Numbered from the stretch's first letter, positions 1 through 10,348 are shown. The stretch: 64,000 bases of DNA from CAVSUZ01 sp963834715 (GCA_963834715.1 CAWIDE010000003.1:342975-406974), one strand, 5' to 3'. Numbers and translations are program-made. Notes: generated by a model not told the origin, from the sequence alone.

Positions 1-466
1 GTGACGGAGCCCCGGTGGGGTTGTTAGAACAGGCTGTCTCCAGCGAGGTGGCCGCGTTAATCGATGGCGGGACATTGCAGCCAGTTCCGGCCAGTGAGGG
101 GTTGACCTGGTGGTAGGGATTGGGCGCAAGGTTTGGCCCGGCAGCCTCCGAGGCCAGGACACAGGCGCCGCCTTGTTGCGTCGCGTCACGGTTGCACGTA
201 TTTTGGTCGACATAGTTGCAAGCCGGCCTCACACCAGCCACGACGAGGCAGTACTGCCCTAGCTCCGACCTGACGGTCTCAACATTCCCGTTAGGGAGGC
301 ACACTCCGCCCTGCTGCCCGGCCACCAACTGGCACTGGCGCGGGTCGTAGAAGATACATTGGGGCGGGAGTGACTGGGTTGACACGCACCACGGCGCCCC
401 CTGGGCGAATGCTGTGCCAGCGCAGGTTAGAAAGAGCAGGCCGGTGGCGGGAAAGCTGATCTTCAT
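1..466 (-). CDS. Secreted Cys-rich protein with two DUF3551-like repeats, cut by window edge
   Basis: The frame opens at an ATG at 466 and is still open at the left window edge, giving at least 155 residues. A Sec signal peptide (MKIS, a hydrophobic core, cleavage near AFA-QG at about residue 22) precedes two Cys-rich units at about residues 25-70 and 78-125. Each unit has an aromatic-Cys start, a central CxxY/CNY motif, a second Cys and a GGxC ending. That pattern resembles the small secreted DUF3551 proteins of alphaproteobacteria, which usually have a single unit. GGGACAG precedes the start. No function is known; the family assignment is by eye. Confidence 0.6.
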   Translation of the reverse strand, partial: MKISFPATGLLFLTCAGTAFAQGAPWCVSTQSLPPQCIFYDPRQCQLVAGQQGGVCLPNGNVETVRSELGQYCLVVAGVRPACNYVDQNTCNRDATQQGGACVLASEAAGPNLAPNPYHQVNPSLAGTGCNVPPSINAATSLETACSNNPTGAPS

Positions 467-641
467 CGGTTCTGTCCCTATGGTGCTCAGCGTGCCAGCA
501 ACAATGGAGCATCAGTTGCTTCGCACAAGGCTTGCCAATCTTCGAGGGTTTGGATGCAGCCTACCGCACACGAGCCCGAGAGCGGAATGGAGAGCATCAG
601 AAACGTATCATCGGAGCGGCCGCTCAGCCAGTGCGCACGGC

Positions 642-1379
642 TTAAGATGCAGTAATCGCGGGAGTTTCGGCCACGACTCCCAGGCGCATCAGCAGCCCTG
701 CCATCGCCTTTGCGGTATAGCCGGAGCAATCGACGATGTCGGCGTGCTTGGCGCGACCGCGAACTCGCGCGAGGGCCATCGGTGTCCCGAACCAAAAGAC
801 CACGCTGCTGTGCATGATCAGAGGCAGGTCATCGGGATGATCGGTCAGGAAGACCATACGGCGGCGATCCCAGCCGATGCTTCGAAGCAAAGCGAGCACG
901 CGGTCGCACTTGACCTGGCCGGAATTCAACCGACCAAGCAAGTGCGGTTCCGGTTCTGTCGCCAGGATATGCCGGAAGCCGAGCATGCGGCCGAGGTGCT
1001 GGGCGTATTCGGCGGCAGCGGCGGTAGCGAGCACCGCATCGGCCCCGGCCGCGACCAGCGCCAGCGCCGGATGCAGGCAGGGGCGCACTCGGGACTGCAT
1101 TGCCGCGTAAAACCGGCTCGCTGCGCTGATATCACCGCCTGCGCGCAACCAATACTCCCGTAATCCACTCACGAATACGTGGTGGGGGGATCGGCGCAGC
1201 CGGCGTTGGAGCAAAAGCCGGTGCACCCGCAGCGACAGCAGGAGCCTGGCCGGAAGGCGCAGCCCGGAGACCGGACCGTAGGCGAGAAACAGCACCCAGG
1301 CGGGAAAACTGTTACAATCAAGAATCGTCCCGTCCAGGTCGAACACCAGAACCGGTCTGTCCTGCTCGTTATTTGGCAT
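642..1379 (-). CDS. HAD-family hydrolase (phosphoserine-phosphatase-like)
   Basis: The predicted product has 245 residues. Motif I is VLVFDLDGTILD near residue 10 (nucleophile Asp and +2 acid). A LATAAAAEYA stretch fits motif II, GQVKCDRVL supplies the motif III Lys, and FLTDHPDDLPLI carries the motif IV acidic pair. A helical cap lies between motifs I and II. The start is the ATG that overlaps the last 11 bases of the upstream phosphoribosyltransferase gene, so the pair is probably translationally coupled. Expected activity is cytosolic Mg-dependent phosphate-ester hydrolysis. The substrate is unknown; the partner suggests a phosphoribosyl or nucleotide metabolite (inference). Confidence 0.8.
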   Translation of the reverse strand: MPNNEQDRPVLVFDLDGTILDCNSFPAWVLFLAYGPVSGLRLPARLLLSLRVHRLLLQRRLRRSPHHVFVSGLREYWLRAGGDISAASRFYAAMQSRVRPCLHPALALVAAGADAVLATAAAAEYAQHLGRMLGFRHILATEPEPHLLGRLNSGQVKCDRVLALLRSIGWDRRRMVFLTDHPDDLPLIMHSSVVFWFGTPMALARVRGRAKHADIVDCSGYTAKAMAGLLMRLGVVAETPAITAS

Positions 1380-1953
1380 CGAAGGACCAGGGAAAGTGGC
1401 ACAACACGTTACGATACAGAGCGTAGTCCGGCGCCATCGGCGGATCATCGAGCGTGACGGTGATAGCTGCCGAACGAATTTCGGTGTGGGGTGGACAAGC
1501 GCACCGCAGTGCACGCAACGCCGCCGCCAGGGTCATGCCGCAACCGACGGCATCATCCACGACCAGCAGCTTGGTTGCGGCTCCGGTGGTGACTATGCTG
1601 CCAATTGCCGCGCTTTCCTGTTGGTCGGGAAGATGGCGGTTGAGGCGGCTGCTGCAGCCGGTGGAAATCCGCTGCACACCGGCGTCGGTCCGCCAGCGCG
1701 GCGAGCCTTGCAGCTTGTTTGGAAGCCAGCGGACCTGCGATGTGGGTTCAGTGGCGGGATAGCGGCAGGTAAGGGGCATGACGGCCGGCATGCCAGGGGC
1801 GGTTCGCCACATAGCCTGCGCCACCGCCAAGCCACCTGTACGAATACCGATCAACAACTCGGGCACGTAACTGGTTTGTACGAGACGCATCAGAGATGCG
1901 CAGGCATCTTCAAATCCGCTTGCGTCCAGAGTGCGTACGGATGCCGGCCGCAT
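1369..1953 (-). CDS. Phosphoribosyltransferase-domain protein
   Basis: The predicted product has 194 residues. The PRPP-binding loop of type I phosphoribosyltransferases is visible as LLVVDDAVGCGMTLAAAL near residue 135, preceded by a beta strand and followed by an alpha helix. An N-terminal LLIGIRTGGLAVAQAM stretch matches the PPi-binding loop region of the same fold. I chose the ATG at 1953 because GGAG lies 5 bases upstream; the frame is open further upstream without good coding character. It overlaps the HAD gene that follows. The base or nucleophile substrate cannot be read from the sequence. Confidence 0.75.
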   Translation of the reverse strand: MRPASVRTLDASGFEDACASLMRLVQTSYVPELLIGIRTGGLAVAQAMWRTAPGMPAVMPLTCRYPATEPTSQVRWLPNKLQGSPRWRTDAGVQRISTGCSSRLNRHLPDQQESAAIGSIVTTGAATKLLVVDDAVGCGMTLAAALRALRCACPPHTEIRSAAITVTLDDPPMAPDYALYRNVLCHFPWSFDAK

Positions 1954-2089
1954 ATGAACTCCGGGTGGTTGCGATGGCGGAAAATGCAAGACGGGCACCG
2001 GCTTAAAGCTGCTCACGGGGAGTTGACACGAGCATAGCCGATCTGCCATTTGCCCTGATCGTGGCCAGCAATATGGCCCAGGAGGGCGA

Positions 2090-2326
2090 GTGGCACCGGA
2101 GACCCGATCCTCATCATCAGAGGTCGAGCGGATACGTGAGCAGGTATCGCGCCTCGTCGCGCGTGCGACCACGGGAAGGGGCGAGGTTGCTAGGCCAGTC
2201 GGTCCGCTGGAGCAACGGCTTCGCCGTCGCGCAAAACGAGAGGGCGTGCTGCTGATGGCAGTTTCAGCCGTGATCATGGTGGTCTTGATTTATGTTGCAT
2301 TTAACGCTGTTATTCGCACGCTGTGA
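2090..2326 (+). CDS. Small single-pass membrane protein, unknown function
   Basis: The predicted product has 78 residues. It starts at GTG with a good GGAGGGCGA ribosome site 4-9 bases upstream. The first 50 residues are charged and Arg-rich; the last 25 form one hydrophobic segment (VLLMAVSAVIMVVLIYVAF) near the C-terminus, as in a tail-anchored protein. It is divergent from the phosphoribosyltransferase/HAD pair. I recognise no family. The ribosome site and the clean transmembrane segment are the main reasons to believe it. Confidence 0.5.
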   Translation: MAPETRSSSSEVERIREQVSRLVARATTGRGEVARPVGPLEQRLRRRAKREGVLLMAVSAVIMVVLIYVAFNAVIRTL

Positions 2327-2473
2327 CGGAAAAATAACCCTGTTGGGTGGTTGACGTGTCTTGTGACGTTACGCCCGCGTTGCACACACAGCCTTGGGGA
2401 AGATTTAGGCGCGGACTGCTTTCTGCAGAAATGTGGCGCGGCGTTTGCACTTGCATCGCCGACATGCATCGAG

Positions 2474-2860
2474 ATGTTTCGAGTAATGCGCGAAACGGAA
2501 CCATCGTCCCGCATGATAAGTAACAAAGTGCAATCGACGCAGGGTGCCTTGGTTGAAGCTGACCCCAGGCGAGTGTTCACGTCACTTTCGGCTGCAGAAC
2601 GATTGGAGCTTGAGGCGTGGCAAGTCGCGGCACGGTCGGCCGGCGTTGATGGAGTTGAGGACCTGAGCGCGCGGCACTGGCCGATGGCGGTCGATGCCAC
2701 GGTCCTTGGTATATACCGGGCGGGAGACGAGTTCGCGTCCTGGCTCGTGGTCGGGCGGGACGGCGACTGGTGCGCGGCGTCCTGTGATGACAATCGGGTT
2801 CTCGGGTCGGGCAAAAGTTTGGGGGCCGCACTAGGGTTGGTGTATCACGCGGCGGTATGA
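2474..2860 (+). CDS. Hypothetical protein
   Basis: The predicted product is about 128 residues from the ATG at 2474; the frame is open upstream to a TTG at 2351, and later ATGs at 2486 and 2510 are possible. The C-terminal half (VDATVLGIYRAGDEFASWLV, then WCAASCDDNRVLGSGKSLGA) looks like a small beta-rich soluble domain. No signal peptide or membrane segment is seen. It runs towards the sigma-54 activator on the other strand. I do not recognise the family. Confidence 0.45.
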   Translation: MFRVMRETEPSSRMISNKVQSTQGALVEADPRRVFTSLSAAERLELEAWQVAARSAGVDGVEDLSARHWPMAVDATVLGIYRAGDEFASWLVVGRDGDWCAASCDDNRVLGSGKSLGAALGLVYHAAV

Positions 2861-2884
2861 GGGCGGGAGATGCTGGCGGCCGGT

Positions 2885-4039
2885 TCAGTTCATGATTGGC
2901 GCCGGCTTCAACCCGCGGCTGAGATTGATCGCATGGCGCCGGAGCATGCGGTAGAGGGTTACGCGAGAGACGCCGAGTTCCTGGGCGGTGAGCGTTATGT
3001 TTTCGTTCGTATCGGCGAGGGCCCGCAGGAGAGCCTCGCGCTCTTGCGGCGAACCGGGGTGCGGGCGTCCGGCAACCGGAGGGGAAGCGCTGCGCGGCGG
3101 GACATCCTCGGCCAATCCGGCGAGGTCGGCGAGGCGGACTTCCGGGCCGTCACCGATGACGACAGCACGCCGCACGACGGAGGCGAGTTCACGGACGTTG
3201 CCGGGCCAGGAATGGCGTTGCAAAGCCTCGAGCGCGGCGGGCTCGAAGTCCGCGACCTCGCGCCCGTATTGCTGGGCGGCCTGGAGCAGGAAGTGCCGGG
3301 CGAGCACGGCAATATCCTCGGGACGGTGCCGAAGCGGGGGGACATCGAGCGAGAGGACGTTCAGCCGATAAAAGAGGTCCTCGCGGAAGCGCCCTTCTGC
3401 CATGGCCTGGCGGAGGCGAACGTTGGTAGCCGAGACCACCCGGACATCCACCTTGATGGTTTCGCGCCCGCCAACCCGGACGATGTGGCCTTCTTGAAGG
3501 AAGCGGAGCAGGTGGCCTTGCAGATCGAACGGCATGTCGCCGATTTCGTCCAGGAACAGCGTGCCGCCATTGGCATGCTCGATGTGGCCCTTGGTTCGAC
3601 TGTTCGCGCCCGTAAAGGCGCCCCGCTCGTAGCCGAACAGCTCAGAGGCGATAAGGGTCGGCGGAATGGCCGCGCAGTTGACCGGCACGAAAGGTCCGTC
3701 GCGGCGGCGCGACTTGGCATGGATGGCCTGGGCGATCAGCTCCTTGCCGGTGCCGCTTTCGCCGGCGATGAGTACCGGCTCATCCGTGCGTGCAAAGCGC
3801 TCGACCAGGGACATCAGGTGGCGCATTGCCGAGCTTCCGCCGACGATTTCCGCCGGCCAGGATACGGATGACCGGCCGCCCAGGAGTTGCTGTTCCTCAA
3901 GGGTGGCCTTCAATCGGCTTAGCAGGGCCGGGTCTGCTGCGGCATGCTCAAGCAACATCCGCGCCAGCCGTTCTGCCGGCAGCCGGGAAAGATCGCCGAC
4001 CGAAACATGGGTCGACGCCATCTTGGCTCTGTCCTGCAT
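2885..4039 (-). CDS. Sigma-54-dependent transcriptional activator without receiver domain
   Basis: The predicted product has 384 residues. A short N-terminal region (about 1-65) lacks the Asp pattern of a receiver domain. The AAA+ module follows: Walker A GESGTGKEL near residue 95, an intact sigma-54 contact loop GAFTGA, Walker B TLFLDEIGDM, and the arginine-finger region RFREDLFYRL. A Fis-type helix-turn-helix (LTAQELGVSRVTLYRMLRR) closes the protein. It should remodel sigma-54 RNA polymerase at distant enhancers; the input signal and targets are unknown. The ATG at 4039 has a close GGGAG; the ATG five codons later is an alternative start. The neighbouring glycosyltransferase suggests, but does not show, a polysaccharide target. 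Confidence 0.9.
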   Translation of the reverse strand: MQDRAKMASTHVSVGDLSRLPAERLARMLLEHAAADPALLSRLKATLEEQQLLGGRSSVSWPAEIVGGSSAMRHLMSLVERFARTDEPVLIAGESGTGKELIAQAIHAKSRRRDGPFVPVNCAAIPPTLIASELFGYERGAFTGANSRTKGHIEHANGGTLFLDEIGDMPFDLQGHLLRFLQEGHIVRVGGRETIKVDVRVVSATNVRLRQAMAEGRFREDLFYRLNVLSLDVPPLRHRPEDIAVLARHFLLQAAQQYGREVADFEPAALEALQRHSWPGNVRELASVVRRAVVIGDGPEVRLADLAGLAEDVPPRSASPPVAGRPHPGSPQEREALLRALADTNENITLTAQELGVSRVTLYRMLRRHAINLSRGLKPAPIMN

Positions 4040-4259
4040 ACACTCCCTTGTTCTTCTTGCGAGGTAAAGAAGGTCCCGGATCGTTTCCAGGTCCAGTCAC
4101 GAATGGTAAGTCACAGTGGTATCCGCTCCCTGTGTGGCGAATACGGCACGGTGTTGGCACGATGGTGACAAAGTTGGAGCATGGCCGCTCACCTGTAGGA
4201 GAGGTGTTGTTTGCCGACGAGCCGACGCCCGCGACGAAGCGCTTCGTATCGCTCGCCTG

Positions 4260-5363
4260 CTAGAGACCTAGGATGTCCAGGGTACGGGCGACGACCTGTT
4301 CTTCGGTAAAGAAGGCGAGGGCGCGGTTGCGGCCGGTGTTACCGAGGCACTGGCGCAAAGTGGAATCGGTGACAAGACGGGCAAGGGCATCGCGGAGCGC
4401 GGCGGCATCAGCGACCGGGACCAGCAGGCCTGTTTTGCCATCGAGTACTTGTTCCTGGACGCCGCGGATGTTGCTGGCGACGACGGGTAAAGCGGAAAGC
4501 ATGGCCTCGATGACCGTCATGGGCAGGCCCTCGCCATGGCTCGGGAGGGTGAAGATGTCGGCAGCGCTCATCAAATCGGCGACGTCGTCACGGTAGCCGA
4601 GCAGCCGGAGACGGTTTCCCAGGCCGGCGCTGCGCAGGAGCTCCGCCATGTCCGGGCCGCGGTCGGAAGAGAGGCGAATGCCCACGACCCAGAGCTCGGC
4701 GCCGGGAATGCCAGCCATGGCTTCGGCGAGCTCGGCATAACCCTTGGGCTGGACGAGGCGGGAGACTGCGATGACGACGGGACGGTCTTCCGGAACATGC
4801 AGTTGCGCCCGAATTCGGACGCGGCGTTCCGGATCAGGCCGGAACAGGGCTGGATCGCGGCCGTTGCCGACTGCGATGGGATTTCCGGCGATGCCGAGGC
4901 GGCGTGCATCGTCGGCTTCGTTTTGCGCGACGGTGAGGAACACGTTGGTAAAGCGGCCGCCGGTCCATTCGGCGGCGAGCGAGATGGCCCGGCGGAGGGC
5001 GGGGCCGGGTTGGTTGAAGATGAAGCCGTGGCAAGTGTAGGCGATGCGGGGAACGCCCGCGATCCGCGCGGCTGCGCGGGCGAGCAGGCCGCTGACGGGC
5101 ATGTGGGCGTGGACGAGGTCGGGCTTCTCGGTGCGGAACAGGCGCACCAGTTCGGCCAGGGCCTGGACGTGGGAGAGCGGAGATACCCGGCGCTCGAACG
5201 GGATGGGGAGGATGCGAAAGCCCTCCTCGCGGATGGTGGAAAGCAGCGGGCCTTCGGCGCAGGCACCGAGGACCTCGTGGCCGCGGGCGCGGGCGCCGCG
5301 CATGAGCGGGAGCAGAAATTGGTGGAGGGAGAAGTCAACATTGGTGACTTCGATGATTTTCAT
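4260..5363 (-). CDS. Glycosyltransferase family 4 protein
   Basis: The predicted product has 367 residues, the usual size for GT4 enzymes with a GT-B fold. The N-terminal domain begins MKIIEVTNVDFSLHQFLLPL and contains the DLVHAHMPVSGLLARAAA segment. The C-terminal nucleotide-sugar domain has AVSRLVQPKGYAEL and the family EX7E region SHGEGLPMTVIEAMLSALPV. It should transfer a sugar from a nucleotide donor to a lipid carrier or glycan at the cytosolic face of the membrane. The frame is open upstream, but MKIIEV is the natural family start. It lies about 220 bp upstream of the sigma-54 activator on the same strand. Confidence 0.88.
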   Translation of the reverse strand: MKIIEVTNVDFSLHQFLLPLMRGARARGHEVLGACAEGPLLSTIREEGFRILPIPFERRVSPLSHVQALAELVRLFRTEKPDLVHAHMPVSGLLARAAARIAGVPRIAYTCHGFIFNQPGPALRRAISLAAEWTGGRFTNVFLTVAQNEADDARRLGIAGNPIAVGNGRDPALFRPDPERRVRIRAQLHVPEDRPVVIAVSRLVQPKGYAELAEAMAGIPGAELWVVGIRLSSDRGPDMAELLRSAGLGNRLRLLGYRDDVADLMSAADIFTLPSHGEGLPMTVIEAMLSALPVVASNIRGVQEQVLDGKTGLLVPVADAAALRDALARLVTDSTLRQCLGNTGRNRALAFFTEEQVVARTLDILGL

Positions 5364-5496
5364 GGAGGCGGAGGGTAAGGGGCCGGGGTTCAGGGGGGGT
5401 TCACACGGTGAATGCGGGAGGACTCGCGGAGGGGCACGGAGGCTGTTCCTGAACGGTGGTTTCGGGTCCAGTGATGGTGCCCTATATGGCTGAGGG

Positions 5497-5775
5497 ATGA
5501 ATACGATTGACCCAGCCGCGCTGGATCCGAAGCGACGGCGTTTGCTGTACCGGGCCACACATCGGGGGAGGCAGGAGACCGAACTCCTGATTGGAGGGTT
5601 TGTTGCGGCCCGGATTTGGGGGTTTTCCGAGAAAGAACTGGTGGAGCTGGAAGCGATGCTAGAGCTCCCGGATCCCGAACTGGCGGATTGGCTGACCGGA
5701 CGCGCGCCGATTCCAGAGGCAATCGAGTCCGCGCTGGTGTGGCAGATGCGCGACGCGGCGCGTGACTATCCTTAG
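5497..5775 (+). CDS. sdhE: Succinate dehydrogenase FAD assembly factor SdhE
   Basis: The predicted product has 92 residues, typical of the SdhE/Sdh5 family. The conserved start of the five-helix fold is present: RRLLYRATHRGRQETELLIG, containing the RGxxE motif that contacts the flavoprotein, followed by the acidic ELEAMLELPDPELADWL stretch. The factor promotes covalent FAD attachment to SdhA and related flavoproteins in the cytosol. It lies upstream of mfd in the same orientation, a neighbourhood common in alphaproteobacteria, but here a methyltransferase gene on the other strand sits between the two. Confidence 0.9.
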   Translation: MNTIDPAALDPKRRRLLYRATHRGRQETELLIGGFVAARIWGFSEKELVELEAMLELPDPELADWLTGRAPIPEAIESALVWQMRDAARDYP

Positions 5776-5791
5776 GGCGGAAATACGCGGT

Positions 5792-6765
5792 CTAGGTTTG
5801 AATGGGCCGATAGCCTCCCACATAGTGCTTGATGATGTCCCGGTCCTGGAGCGGGGTCTGGCGCCGGCTTCCAAAGTAGTAGGTCGCGGCGGCGGCATCC
5901 CATGACGATGGGGTGCGGCTGAGCAGGCGATCAAGTTTGCGCAGGGGCGCGGCCGCCAGGAGACCCAGCAACTTTGCCACCCGACGGAATTGACGGCGGC
6001 GGGACATGGACTCAAGCAAGGCAGAGAGCGAGTAGGCAAAGGTGGTTCCAGGCCCCATGGCGAGACCCCACGAGACTGTATCGAAGCAGCGGAACAAGCG
6101 GCGGTGACCCAGCGGCGTGAACCGGGTGAAGTCGTGGGCACCCATGTGAACCGGCTGCAAGAATGGAGTGGCTGCATAGACGAAGCCGTCCGGAGCCGCA
6201 CCCGATGTGCCTCAGCAACGCATCTCTGAGGATCGGCCACATGCTCGAGCACGGCAACAGCAATGACGAGGTCGAAGGAGCCGTCCGCGAACGGCAGGTC
6301 GTGGCCGTCGACAATGGCTTCCACTCGCTCACCGAAAGTGACATCCGTATGGATGACTTCACATCCCGTGGTGGAGTAGTCGGTGCCCCCCGATCCCAGG
6401 ACCAGAACCTGCGGGTTTGGTTTCATCGTCATCACGTGTCGGATGGCATCGGTGACGCCGAAGTGTTTGATCGAGGAGCCGATTTCGCTCAGGTAGTGGC
6501 CCGTGCGGCGGACCAAGCGGCGAAGGCCCGAGGTTGGGTCAGTTTTGGTGCCGTAGGTAGCGCCTTGATAGCTATCGCCGGTGAGGTATTCGGATTGGGT
6601 AAAGACGGACGACTCTTCGACGATGAAAACGGGGATGCCGTCCCGGACGACCGGATAGAAACTGCCGCAAGTCGTGCAGACCAGAACTTGGTTGCTCAAC
6701 GTGAGATGGCCACGATCCCGTGGGCAGACGAAGCGGTGTGTAAGGTCGTCTGGCGATGGGGTCAT
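5792..6765 (-). pseudogene. SAM-dependent methyltransferase with Trm112-like zinc N-terminus, frameshifted
   Basis: The first 190 codons read CPRDRGHLTL..CTTCGSFYPV (a Trm112-like CxxC zinc-ribbon start), then the class I SAM site VLVLGSGGTDYS and an acidic DLPFADGSFDLVIAVAVLEH motif IV. After EAHRV near 6200 the frame is lost. The continuation lies one frame over (APDGFVYAATPFLQPVHMG, then HDFTRFTPLGHRRLF) and ends at 5792. One missing base repairs it to about 324 residues, the normal size for these methyltransferases. Decay or sequence error cannot be separated. The substrate is unknown; it neighbours a glycosyltransferase gene. Confidence 0.75.
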
Positions 6766-6898
6766 ATGTGAGCTGTGGTTAGCCTATGAAGCTTGAAGAA
6801 TGGCGAAGGCAAGCGGAATCGGCGCACGGCGCCAGGTTTCGGAAGCGTCCACTATTCTTGTACCGGCCGCTGACCAGTTTCCCTGGTCCCGCGGCGGC

Positions 6899-9800
6899 GT
6901 GAGCGAACCGGCGGTGGTGTACCGGCGCGCCGGAGGGGTGGGACGCCTTCCTGCTCGCACGACGACGGGCGGAGTTCTCCGGCCCGGTTGTGCATGTCGC
7001 CCGGGACGACGCGCGTATGGCCCGAATGGCGGAGGCGTTAGAGTTCGTGCTGCCAGAGGCGGAGATCCTGCGGTTTCCGGCGTGGGACTGCCTGCCGTAC
7101 GACCGGGTTTCGCCGAACCCGGCACTGCTTTCGGAGCGGATTGCGACTTTGGGCCGGTTGCTGGAGCCGAGTGGCAAGCCCCGGATTGTGCTGACCACGG
7201 TGAATGCGCTGGTGCAACGGGTGCCGCCTCGGGCGGCGTTTCGGGGTGCGGCGCTGGAAGTGAAGGTTAACGGCGACCTGGAGCCCGCGAAGCTGGCGCG
7301 GTTCCTGGAGGCGAACGGATACGGCCGGGCCAATACGGTGATGGAACCTGGCGAGTACGCGGTGCGGGGGGGCATTATCGATATTTTCCCTGCGGGCGAG
7401 GAAGATCCGGTGCGGATCGACCTGTTCGGGGACACCGTGGAGTTCGATCCGGTCCTTCGATCCTTCGACGCAGCGGAGCGAGGGCAAGCGGAACCGGATG
7501 GTGCTGCGGCCGGTAAGCGAAGTGCCGCTGGACAAGGAGGCAATTTCTCGGTTCCGGACGGAGTGGCGGGAGCTGTTCGGGCCGAAGGCGGCGGAAGATC
7601 CGATTTACCTCTCGGTTTCGGAGGGGCGGCGACATCCGGGCATGGAGCACTGGGCGCCGTTGTTTCATTCGGTGATGGAGACGCTGCTGGATTATCTGCC
7701 CGGCGCATCGGTCAGCCTGGATTATCAAGCGGACGAGGCGCTGACCGCGCGGCTGGAGATGATAGCCGACCACTATGAGGCTCGGAAACAGCCGGCGCGG
7801 GAAGGGGAGGTGCCGTACCGGGCGCTGCCTACGGGGCGGTTGTACCTGGATAGGACGGAGTGGGACCGGATGCTCTCCGGCGGGCCGGTGCTGGCGTTCA
7901 GCCCGTTTGCCAGGCCGGATGGAGCGATGGGGATCGAAGGCTCCGGGCGGCCTGGGCCGATTTTTGCGCAGAACGCTGGCGGGTCGGGGATAAACGTATT
8001 CGAGCAGTTGAAGGGGCAGGCGGCGCGGTGGGCCGATGAGGGTCGGCGGATCGTGCTGGCGGCCTGGACGCGCGGGTCGCGCGAGCGGCTGGCCAATTTG
8101 CTGCGGGAACACGGGGTTAAGGACGCCGCTTCAGAGGAAAGCTGGGCGGCGATCCGCCGGAAGCCGGCGGGCTCGATTTCGCTGGTGGTTCTGGGGGTCG
8201 AGCGCGGGTTTGTCGCGGAGCGGCTGGCCCTGGTGGCGGAGCAGGACCTGCTGGGAGAGCGGATCAGCCGGCCGCCAAAAAGAAGGAAGCGGGCGGATCA
8301 GTTTATCGCGGAGGCAACAGAAATTGCCGAGGGCGACCTGGTGGTACACCAGGAGTACGGGATCGGGCGATATGACGGGCTGACCACGCTCACGGTAACC
8401 GGGGCGCCGCACGACTGTCTGCGGCTGATCTACGACGGGGACGAGAAGCTGTTCCTGCCGGTGGAGAACATCGAGGTGCTGTCTCGCTACGGCAGCGAGC
8501 AGCAGGGCGTGGCGCTGGACAAGCTGGGCGGGACGGGGTGGCAGACGCGCAAGGCGCGGATGAAGAACCGAATCCGCGATATGGCGGCGGCGCTGATCCG
8601 GACCGCGGCCGAGCGAAAGGTGCGGAGCGCCGAGATGATGGCGCCTCCGGAAGGATCGTTCGACGAGTTTTGCGCGCGATTTCCGTTTGCCGAGACCGAG
8701 GACCAGGCCCGGGCGATCGCGGATGTGCTGGAGGACCTCGCGACCGGGCGGCCGATGGACCGGCTGATCTGCGGCGACGTGGGGTTCGGGAAGACGGAAG
8801 TGGCGTTGCGGGCGGCTTTCGTCGTGGCGATGACGGGCGCTCAGGTTGCGGTGGTGGTGCCGACGACCTTGCTGGCAAGACAGCATTACCGGACGTTTTC
8901 CGACCGGTTTGCCGGGCTGCCGGTGCGGATTGCGCAGTTGTCGCGGATGGTGCCCGCGAAGGAGGCGGCGCAGGTTCGCAAGGGAATCGCGGATGGATCT
9001 GTGAACATCGTGATTGGGACCCATGCGTTGCTGGCGAAGGGGATCCAGTTCGCCGAGCTGGGGCTGCTGGTCATCGATGAGGAGCAGCATTTCGGGGTGG
9101 CGCATAAGGAGCGTCTCAAGCAGTTACGCTCCGATGTTCACGTGTTGACGTTAACCGCGACACCGATCCCTCGGACGTTGCAGTTGGCGTTAACTGGGGT
9201 GCGGGAGATGAGCGTGATCGCGACGCCTCCGTTGGATCGGCTCGCGGTGCGGACGTTCATCATGCCGTTCGACAGCGTGGTGGTACGCGAGGCGATCCAG
9301 CGCGAGCGGTTCCGTGGGGGGCAGGTGTTCTGTGTGGTACCGCGGATCGAGGATATGGGACGGGTGGCGGAGCGGCTGCGGGAGATCGTGCCGGAGGCGC
9401 GGATGGCGCAGGCGCATGGGCGGCTGGCGCCGACGGCGCTGGAGCGGGTGATGACCGAGTTCAGCGACGGGAAGCACGATATCCTGTTGTCCACCAATAT
9501 CGTAGAGAGCGGGTTGGATATGCCGGCGGTGAATACGCTGGTGATCCATCGGGCGGACATGTTCGGGCTGGGGCAGTTGTACCAGCTCCGGGGCCGTATC
9601 GGGCGTGGAAAGCAGCGAGGATATGCGTATCTGACCTGGCCGCAGATGCACCGGCTTTCGCCGGCGGCGCGGAAGCGGCTGGAGGTGATGCAGACGCTGG
9701 ATAGCCTGGGGGCCGGATTTACGCTCGCTTCACATGACCTGGATATACGGGGGGCGGGGAACCTGCTGGGCGACGAGCAATCCGGACATATTCGGGAGGT

Positions 9801-10347
9801 GGGGATCGAGCTGTATCAGCAAATGCTGGAGGATGCGGTCGCCGATCTGCGTGCCGGCGAGGGGCGGCGGGCGGCAGAGCAGCGGGATTGGACGCCGAAC
9901 ATTACGCTCGGGCTTCCGGTATTGATTCCAGAGGGTTATGTGCCGGATTTGCCAGTGCGACTGGGCCTGTACCGGCGGATCGGGGCGCTGGCCTCGGATG
10001 CCGAGACCGAGGCGATGGCGGCGGAACTGGTGGACCGGTTCGGGGAGCTGCCGGAGGAGGTGGAGAATTTGCTGGCAGTGGTTTCGTTGAAGCGGGCGTG
10101 CCGGGAGGCCGGGGTGGAGAAGCTGGAGGCGGGGCCGAAGGGGATGGTGGTCACTTTCCGGGGGAATGCGTTCCGAAACCCGGCGGGGTTGGTTGGATGG
10201 CTGGCGACCAAGGGGGGGCAGGTGCGGCTGCGGCCGGACCATAAGCTGGCGATGGCGCGGGAGATGGATGTGGCGGAGCGCGTGCGGATGGCCCGGGAGG
10301 TGCTGGGGAGCCTGGCGCGGATCGCGGAGCAGGCGAAGGCGGCGTAG
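6899..10347 (+). CDS. mfd: Transcription-repair coupling factor Mfd (two apparent +1 frameshifts)
   Basis: Mfd is an ATP-driven translocase that removes stalled RNA polymerase and recruits UvrA. The UvrB-like N-terminus reads HVARDDARMARMAEAL and FPAWDCLPYDRVSPN. The RNAP-interaction domain includes GDLVVHQEYGIGRYDGL. The helicase shows Walker A GDVGFGKTEVA, the DEEQHFG box and LLSTNIVESGLD, and the TRG motif region is present. Two extra bases, one near 6926 (GTG start frame SEPAVVYR to APEGWDAF) and one near 7443 (before SIRSFDPSTQRS), break the frame. Removing both gives 1148 residues, the usual Mfd length. The long uninterrupted part is 7498-10347. The start at GTG 6899 is a best guess. 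Confidence 0.93.
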
Positions 10348-10348
10348 G

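Noticed and set aside
6786..6902. 38-codon frame starting MKLEEWRRQAES just before mfd
   Set aside because: It stops before any Mfd-like sequence and matches no family; at most it is an upstream leader or a damaged start region.
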